DNA of 64,000 bases from Acanthopleura granulata (lineage: Eukaryota; Mollusca; Polyplacophora; Chitonida; Chitonidae): assembly GCA_016165875.1 (NCBI GenBank), contig JABBOT010000023.1:2108001-2172000 (forward strand), in the 5' to 3' direction. Numbering within the stretch: the first letter of the stretch is position 1; each line of letters opens with the position of its first letter. The notes under the pieces are model-generated. The model saw nothing but the letters and a program-made list of their open reading frames with translations. It ran no database searches and was not told the DNA's origin. This document shows positions 56,956 through 64,000 of the stretch, piece by piece. A program made the translations under genes and the position numbers.

Positions 56956-59787
56956 ATGGTGTGTAGAAAAGGAAAAAGAATTGACCTAACTACTGTCAAT
57001 AGCAACACTGGATACTCAACCTTGAAATTCTACACACAGCTCTCTCCTACAGAAGTCTAACACATCAAGCCACATGCTGATATGCAGATGTATTCTAAAC
57101 GGACAGATCTGACAACAAGAACAGCAGGTCACTGGATACTGACATTGTTTATTTACTTCAGTTTGGCGGAAAAGGAGGCTTCCACATTGGGATAATCTAT
57201 TTAGAAAGAAAGCGGGCTTAGTTTAATAGCTAAAATACATTGCAACAAAATTTTCATCATATTAACATCAGGTTTTTATTGCTGTGAAGCTAAACACATG
57301 AGAACAAACTAGTCTTGACAAAACTGTGAAATAGTTCATAGACATCTTAATTGTGAACAATGAATAATATGACAAATAAATGGATGATGGAAGCCAAGAT
57401 GTGCAATGACAACAGTAAAGACTAATAAAAGTGATACTAATGATGAGGGGAACAACTGAGGTCAAACACATCAACAGTGAAAATCTTGAACTTTCTACTC
57501 TATAGATATGAACAACTTCATTCACTCTGGCAATGATAAGACATTCGGGCAATGAGAGTATCCAATGCTGACAAAGCTGCAATGTTGAGGGCATTTTCAT
57601 AGACATTTATATGCCAGGTAACATGGAAATGTTAATTTTCCAGGCTATGGCCTACTCTCTAAGTAACTATATGAAAGACTGTGAAACATTTAAGACTTGC
57701 CCCTTCATCAAACAAAAAGACTCCATTTTCATTGGAGAGCAATGATTGTCATATGGTTGACATGTATATTGCTAAATCCGGCAGCTGATGACAAAAGATG
57801 CCTATCTTTTGACTAGGTCTCTATTCTGCTTTGATTGCCCTCTTCATCTGTAGAAGAAATATTACTTCAGCAACTGATGGGACTATAGGAGGATAAATTC
57901 ATTACAGCAATACATGGGTATTGGCATCACCAAATATGAGAGATACTGACCCCATATATTCCCATACCATGTAACTAAGCGGCTTTGTACCTAATATGAT
58001 AACACAACATACGCACTATAGACCACACCTCTCAACAACAAGATGGGTGTAGATAAATTCTTCTGCCCATTAATGGCTGCAAGACATTCAGGATATGGCT
58101 CACCAATCCTGACAACCACATGAAAGAGGAAACAATCAGTGACATACATTTGTTACTGCAGGGACACAGAAAGAGATAATTCCATGGTTTTATTCACATT
58201 CAGGCTGCAACACAGGATTCAGTACAACTGTAAAGAAGATTTTCTCAACTGTTAAATAACAGTCTCTAGTCTAGGATACACTCTGGAGTCTATTTGGAAG
58301 AACAAGACCAACTGGTGAAGTGCTAAGAAATAAGACTTCCCTGTATAGATCAGCATGACAATACCATAGTTCTCAAAAAATTGGATAAAACAATAAACTT
58401 GACACTTCAGAACAATGATTTACTTAGGGCTAGAACTTAAAATTGTTTGTCAGAAGCTGGGAGAGTAAATTTCAATTTGTGGCAATTTATGAACATGTAA
58501 TTTTTCTGGCCAGCTTATCAACTACTGGAAAATGAAATTTATGTTTAAGGGATGACTTCCGTAAGTGCAAAATGCCCACGTTAAAACCCTTAAAACAGAA
58601 TAAAATACATCTCAATATTAAAAAGAGTTTATTTCCCATTTGTGTGTATATGTGTGAGTTTCCTTCTCCAGTAAGAACTAGTCTAAAAAATTAAAGCGAC
58701 ACCTTGCTAAAATAAAAAATATTCAACTTATAAGAAAACAATGCTAACATGATTTTATTTTGTATATATAACAGAGATATGAATAAGGAAGAGACCTGTG
58801 AAAATCTAGAAATGGAAAATCATATATCCAAAACTATAAGTATACATATTTGCCAGGAAATTTGACTTCCACTTCGTCAGAATTCGAGATAAATTCTTAA
58901 AACCTTTGATTTGTGTTACCTGTACCATGTGGTGAAACCCTGGTGACTTCTACGGATTTGAAATGACGTAGATTGCATTTAAGCCAAATTGGAGGGAGCA
59001 AACAATTACACTTTGTTAAAACTTGGACGTCAATGGAATCCCCGATAAATTTGGAAAAATCTACAAGGCTAAACTTTCTTATTTACAAATACGTTCTTAA
59101 GGATAATTGATGATGAAAAACTGACGCACAGAGTCTCTCTGATGAGTGCAGTGTATAATAATGATATTAGCATACTCAAAAATATACAGAGGTCTATATA
59201 CAAACCAGAATGTGGTATTGATGACATGAATGTATGATAAATGAGTAATAATGATTACATGAACAAGTCCAGCCTAAAAACTATTTTTATATTTAACATT
59301 CGAGGAATACTACATATCATTATATCTTTTGTCATCTTCTATTACAACACACACAAAAATAGTCCTGGTGAAATTTCCGCACAAAGCTCAAGTACATGTT
59401 ATATGGGTAACAATACAAAAATAGTCAACTGCAACATTTTCATAACAACTGGTCTTAAATTCATTGATGTTTGCAAGTCTTGTCTTGTTTTGTTCACCAC
59501 AAAGCACAGACAAAGCACATATATACATTTCCTATCATCATTAGGAACGTGAAGCTTCACTTTTCCACTGGACCAAATCGCTATATACATATTACAAATC
59601 GTAGAATGGACAAATAAAAATATCCCTTTTTATTCACACTGTGTACAACAGCTTTCTTAATCCAATAGTATGTACAATTATTCACAAAGTTACTGTAAAC
59701 CTTTACAAATCTTCAACTTCTTACAGAATATTCTGTGCACAATACCGCTCAAAGAATTTGAAGACAAGACAGAAAGCTGCTGACTAC

Positions 59788-59818
<31 letters not shown>
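59788..59818 (+). repeat. (AAT)n microsatellite
   Basis: About ten AAT triplets followed by interrupted AGT/AAT units. The poly-Asn ORF across it is an effect of the repeat. Confidence 0.9.
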
Positions 59819-60136
59819 GTAACAGTAATAATATAAATAACTGCAGTCAAATGTTTTTGGTATCGGTTTTACTGATTCTCTTTAGCAGTACTGTGTCCTC
59901 CCTGAAAACACCACCTAAACTCTATCCTCAAGTGAAGAGGCATCACATGAGGGAACAACTGTTGGTCATTGGTTTTGCTTTACCATTGTAAATAGCATCA
60001 GTTCAATCTTAATTTTAAGTGAATTCAAACATAAAAGCAGAATTTCTGGAACCTTCATCCAGCAACAATTTCATTTTCTGTTTAGGACAGGCTTTCTGCA
60101 ACAAGGGCCACTTACACACCACTGTGCTAATCATAC

Positions 60137-60218
60137 TTCTCGCAACTTTTTGCGCAAAAGATGTTATCCAGGTTTTAGCGCCATAGTGCAACATCTTTCA
60201 CTCGAAAAGTTGTGAGAA
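60137..60218. repeat. Short hairpin with 29-bp arms
   Basis: TTCTCGCAACTTTTTGCGCA with AAAGATGTT (60137-60165) pairs with AACATCTTTCACTCGAAAAG with TTGTGAGAA (60190-60218), about six mismatches, 24-nt loop. Pairing may extend a few bases outward. Confidence 0.7.
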
Positions 60219-62003
60219 ACTGATTTGTGAAGTTTTGTGAAAGTAGGTCCAGAGTTGCATTTCTGAGCACAGGATTTTAGCACTGTTAAACTCTTCATGT
60301 GGCAACAGGGTTCAAACCGACTGGATTATGCTGTTGCTAGATTCTTATACATATTTCATCCATGCACTCTGACAGTCGCTCTTACCAACAACAAAGCCCT
60401 TTTGAATACCATCATTAAGAATGCTATAATGGCAGATAAAGTAAGACTTTGTTGACATTATAGAACATGTATGAAAATTAATTTCATGAGAAGTACACAT
60501 ACGTGTAGTTTGTGAAAGGTTTACATTTTATTTAATACAACTTCAACAAAAACAAACAAATTGTCTGATATGAACAATGATAATCAATTCAGTGTAACGG
60601 TAAGTACACAGGTAGTAGTGTGGTACAATCACAACATGGACACTTTGAGCACCAGGGTTGATGTTTATGAAGAATGTCAACAACTTCCTTGAAGTGTTCT
60701 ATAGCACTGACCAATCATCTCTCAGATCATGATGCTTTAGACACTTTCATTATGAAAGCTATCTCCCGTCACTATTGCACTAAAATATACTTCTGCATGT
60801 ATCATGAATTATGTGTTGAATTATGCTGACACATGCATCACCTCACTGAACAGAAGTGGCTTATATTTAGTTTTTCAAATTTATATTGTACACGGGTAAA
60901 TGATGATTGTTCAGACATTAAGGTAAGAGAGAGTGTCATCTCGGTGAATGCCTGGGTTGATGCAAAACTGCCCAGATTAGAACGTTCAACATTTTATGAA
61001 GTTTTCTGAAACAATAAAAAGAAGCACTGAAATGCAATGCCATCGGTCTCAATGATTTTACATTTTTAGAAATTAGAATATTACTCATAACCAAATACAA
61101 GGGTGACACACTGATGTCATCAGCTTTGAATTTTCAATAAATTGTTGAGTTCAACAAAGCTTTGAGCTGCTTAACTGAGCCAATTGCTGTGTATCAGCTG
61201 TAACAGCAATACATCTAATGTGATGTACGTGTGTCTGTCAAGGATAAATTTTATCAAGGATTAAATTATCACGGAGTGAACTTCATTAGTCACTGTTCAA
61301 TGACGTATTCTTTACACTCCAGTCATGCTATTGGTTGGTCAAAAGTGTAAAATTTCAATGTGAATATCTGTCTAATGTTAATTAGTAAAACTTGGAACTC
61401 AAGTCAGGGCTTGTATAACTACCCTTAATGACCTAACATTTCGTCCATGACAAAAGTTGGTTATCTTTCCTGATTCTGAGAGTTCTGTTGATTGTAGAAA
61501 GGTGATTTGAGGTTTGTTTGGAAGGTAGACTATAACATGCTTGTGGAAAGATGGAAGTTTCAGCTCCATAAATAATATTTCAAGGCATTTATTTTCCTCT
61601 AAAAATGCACTATTTTGAGCCAAGTTTTAGGTCTTTTTTTTTAGGTTTTTTTTTACAGAAACTCTGAGCTCACACTTATGAACAACTGACATCAGAGTAG
61701 ACTGGCTTTGTGCAGAACTATCATTATGCTTCACGAACTCTTTTTATTTGTCAGCAAGCAGTTGAAATATACATGTGTCTACCTGCACCTAGTTCTTTAG
61801 AATACACATCCAAAGCTTTTCACACTGTCTCTTTTCACTCCTTGAACCTGAATGCTAACACCCTTGCAGAATACATTACACCTTGCATGGTTCAAAACCA
61901 AATGTACCAAAATCACTTATTCATCAAGGTGGACTATAAGTTGATTTAACTACTTGAAGTATGAAATGTGTTGGCATTTAATTGGCCGAGTGAAGATGTG
62001 ATG

Positions 62004-63369
62004 TCAGCACATGGTTCCCATGGTATCTAGCACTCCACTGCCCCACATCATTTCCGGACTGACAGAAGGCTGGGTACTGCTGGGTGGGGTTGAGTTGTCT
62101 CCCCTGTCCATGTTAACATAGTCTTTCCTGACAGGGGGCTCTGTAGGCATGGTTGCAGCTGCATTCGGGTTTATGCTCTCCGGGGTGTTGGGTGTGGACA
62201 CAGGGGTCATATATTGGGCACTGAGTGGGGTTATGGGGTGAACCTGTGAGAAGGATGATCCCGGACGTTTAAACCTGCCGGAGCTATTATCTGCCGGTGA
62301 TGGTGCCAGGGGTAAATTTTCTAACGAGTCTGACGAACGACCCTCAAAATCGGAATCTGACGAAACCTCGTCGCCATCAAAGCTGGCAAGCTTTGCATAA
62401 TGGATTCCTGGCTTGCTGGTCTGCTTGACACTTGGGGCAGTTCTACATGTAGACTGGGCAGAGGCCGAACCGCCCTGGGCTGGAACACTGGGGGCACTGA
62501 TTTGAGCATAGTTTGTTTTAGGGAATCTGGGTGGGCTGTGGGACTCGGGAGAACGGTAACTGCTGTTTTTGGGCCTGGCTCCCCCAGAAGGCACGCTGAT
62601 GACTGGGGTGTCCAAGGGGTCACTGATCAACTCCAGGTACTTATGAAGCTCCTGACTCTTGGGCTCAAGGTAGCCTGAATGGGCTGCTGTATTGCACGGC
62701 AGGGACTGAGGTGAAGACGAAGGCAGTTTAGATCCTCGGTGGTTATTATTCAGCTCCTGGCAAAAGAAAACGAAGAAAAAAAAAATGAATTGAATTTTTC
62801 TTGATCAGATGGATGATTTCTACATGCTTACAAACTCCTTTTGCTAATAAATTTCACTTTAGTCAAAAATTACTGTATTTCATATAAAGTGTGATCTGTA
62901 AAATTGAACATTCAGAAGCACATAAAAGCCTTAACCTGGTATATTTGATGCCAAGTTTCTTGGATGAGAAATTAATCAAACTTCACAAAAAAATATCTTA
63001 GGTGGTCCTTATAATGTAGATGAATCAATCAGAATCAAACAAAACGTGTCACATGAAGAAAGATAAACTTTTACAGTGATGATTATCGCACCAACCATAG
63101 CTTTCACACCATAGCAATTCATCTGTGCTGTATCACACTATTTAATCATATATACATCATTAAAATCTTATTCAATAAGTTTTAAATATTTTCAATAATT
63201 AACCTTACTTAACTACTACTGTAACGTTACATGTATAAACCAAGCTTCATCAAAAGTACCTGCCCACTGACCTTATTAGGAGAGGGGGTGTAGTTCTCAG
63301 CTCCAGCCAATGAGCTCCACTGTCTCGGGTAGTCGGGATTTGGTGGACTCGGCCTCACGGATCCAGCCT
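62004..63369 (-). CDS. C-terminal tail of a tyrosine-phosphorylated signalling protein (last two exons)
   Basis: Two exons are clear: 63369-63260 (from an AG acceptor, phase 2, reading GSVRPSPPNPDYPRQWSSLA and ENYTPSPNK) and the terminal exon 62756-62004 (250 codons plus stop), joined in phase 0 with GT-AG ends. The tail is Ser/Pro-rich and carries many tyrosine motifs: GYLEPKS, HKYLELI, NYAQI, HYAKL, QYMTPVS and KDYVNMD. YVNM fits both a GRB2 (YxN) and a PI3K p85 (YxxM) docking site. No catalytic domain is in the window. This layout suits the cytoplasmic end of a receptor tyrosine kinase or a docking adaptor of the IRS, FRS2 or DOK kind; I cannot choose. Upstream exons lie beyond 64000. Confidence 0.8.
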
Positions 63370-63429
63370 CTGCAGTCAGAAAGCACCAGTTACAGTAGAC
63401 TGTACACTGTTAGCTCTTAACAAATGCTG

Positions 63430-64000
63430 TAGGCCCCAATATCAACAGCATCACCTGAAGCCCTAATATCTATAGTATCTGGCAATGTCACCTAAAGCCC
63501 CAATATCAACAGTACCTGGCAATGTCACCTAAAGCCCCAATATCAACTGTATCCAGCGATGTCACTTCCAGCCCCAGTATCAACAGTATTCGGCAATTTC
63601 ACTTGAAGTCCCAGTTTCAATAGTATCTGGCAATGTCACCTATAGCCTCAATATCATCAATATCTAGCAATGTCACCTACAGTTCCATTACCAACTGTAT
63701 CTGGTAATATCACCTTTAGCTTCAATATTATCAGTATCTGGCGATGTCACCTGAAGCCCCAATATCAACAGTATCTGGCAATGACACCTAAAACCCCAAT
63801 ATCAACAGTATCTGGCAATGACACCTAAAACCCCAATATCAACAGTATCTGGCAATGACACCTAAAGCCCCAATATCAACAGTATCTGCATCCACGGTAC
63901 ATGTAAATGTATTTAGCAGCCTCATTTAACACCCCAATACCAAGTGTATGTGAATAGTTCATATAAGGCCCCAATGCAAAGAGTGTTGACAATGCCATAT
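63430..64000. repeat. 37-bp minisatellite in an intron, reaching the window end
   Basis: About a dozen copies of a 37-bp unit of the form GGCAATGTCACCTAAAGCCC plus CAATATCAACAGTATCT. The stretch 63735-63870 is the most regular. Copies at the left are more diverged and spacing loosens after about 63890. Confidence 0.85.

Larger units (their letters stand above)
56960..62003 (-). other. Long AT-rich flank, probably partly 3'UTR of the tyrosine-motif gene
   Basis: About 5 kb without a supported gene on either strand. Several TTTATT words (AATAAA on the minus strand, for instance near 57271, 59629 and 60527) could be poly(A) signals for the gene whose stop is at 62004. It holds an (AAT)n microsatellite at about 59788-59818 and a short hairpin at 60137-60218. 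Confidence 0.4.

Noticed and set aside
59641..59991. 116-residue ORF with poly-Asn
   Set aside because: Created by the (AAT)n microsatellite in a probable 3'UTR flank; no motifs.

Overview
This is eukaryotic, intron-rich, AT-leaning nuclear DNA of an invertebrate animal. A lophotrochozoan (mollusc or brachiopod type) is my best guess. The grounds are metazoan genes with ordinary spliceosomal introns and many copies of a tRNA-derived SINE ending in TAAATAAATAAA of a kind I associate with molluscan DNA. No species can be fixed from sequence alone, and nothing here looks bacterial or viral.

Left part (1-17 kb): CEP97 (minus strand, centriolar-cap leucine-rich-repeat protein) and RPL24 (plus strand, ribosomal protein eL24) stand head to head. 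Their start codons are only 133 bp apart (12124 and 12258), so they very likely share a bidirectional promoter. All RPL24 exons and the first eight CEP97 coding exons could be placed with consistent phases. One CEP97 intron (1248-3964) has the AT-AC ends, 5' consensus and branch site of a minor (U12-type) intron. CEP97 introns carry SINEs, one foldback element with about 340-bp arms, and two head-to-tail copies of another foldback element.

Middle part (17-36.5 kb): SINEs and a decayed Penelope-like retroelement lead into a 9-kb local array (about 20.2-29.2 kb) of a BTB-BACK gene. Two intact, nearly identical intronless ORFs, one truncated copy and two units that have lost the ORF can be seen. 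Next comes CRYL1 (minus, 29452-36425; lambda-crystallin / L-gulonate 3-dehydrogenase), with six coding exons giving a 329-residue protein and a 67-bp minisatellite in intron 1.

Right part (36.5-64 kb): a Tc1-like transposase relic, SINEs and unassigned DNA precede a long uninterrupted minus-strand ORF (43558-47898, 1446 residues) that I do not recognise. It is disordered, rich in Ser and Lys, has NLS-like motifs and ends in a coiled coil. After a repeat-rich stretch (a decayed Cys-rich transposon-type protein, a diverged repeat family shared with the RPL24 intron, a 50-bp hairpin, SINEs) come the last two exons of a minus-strand gene whose tail is full of tyrosine motifs (62004-63369), then a 37-bp minisatellite in its intron running to the window end.

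The genes do not form one pathway. The points of most interest are the CEP97/RPL24 divergent pair with its U12 intron, the young BTB-BACK array with intact and deleted units, and the unrecognised 1446-residue gene.
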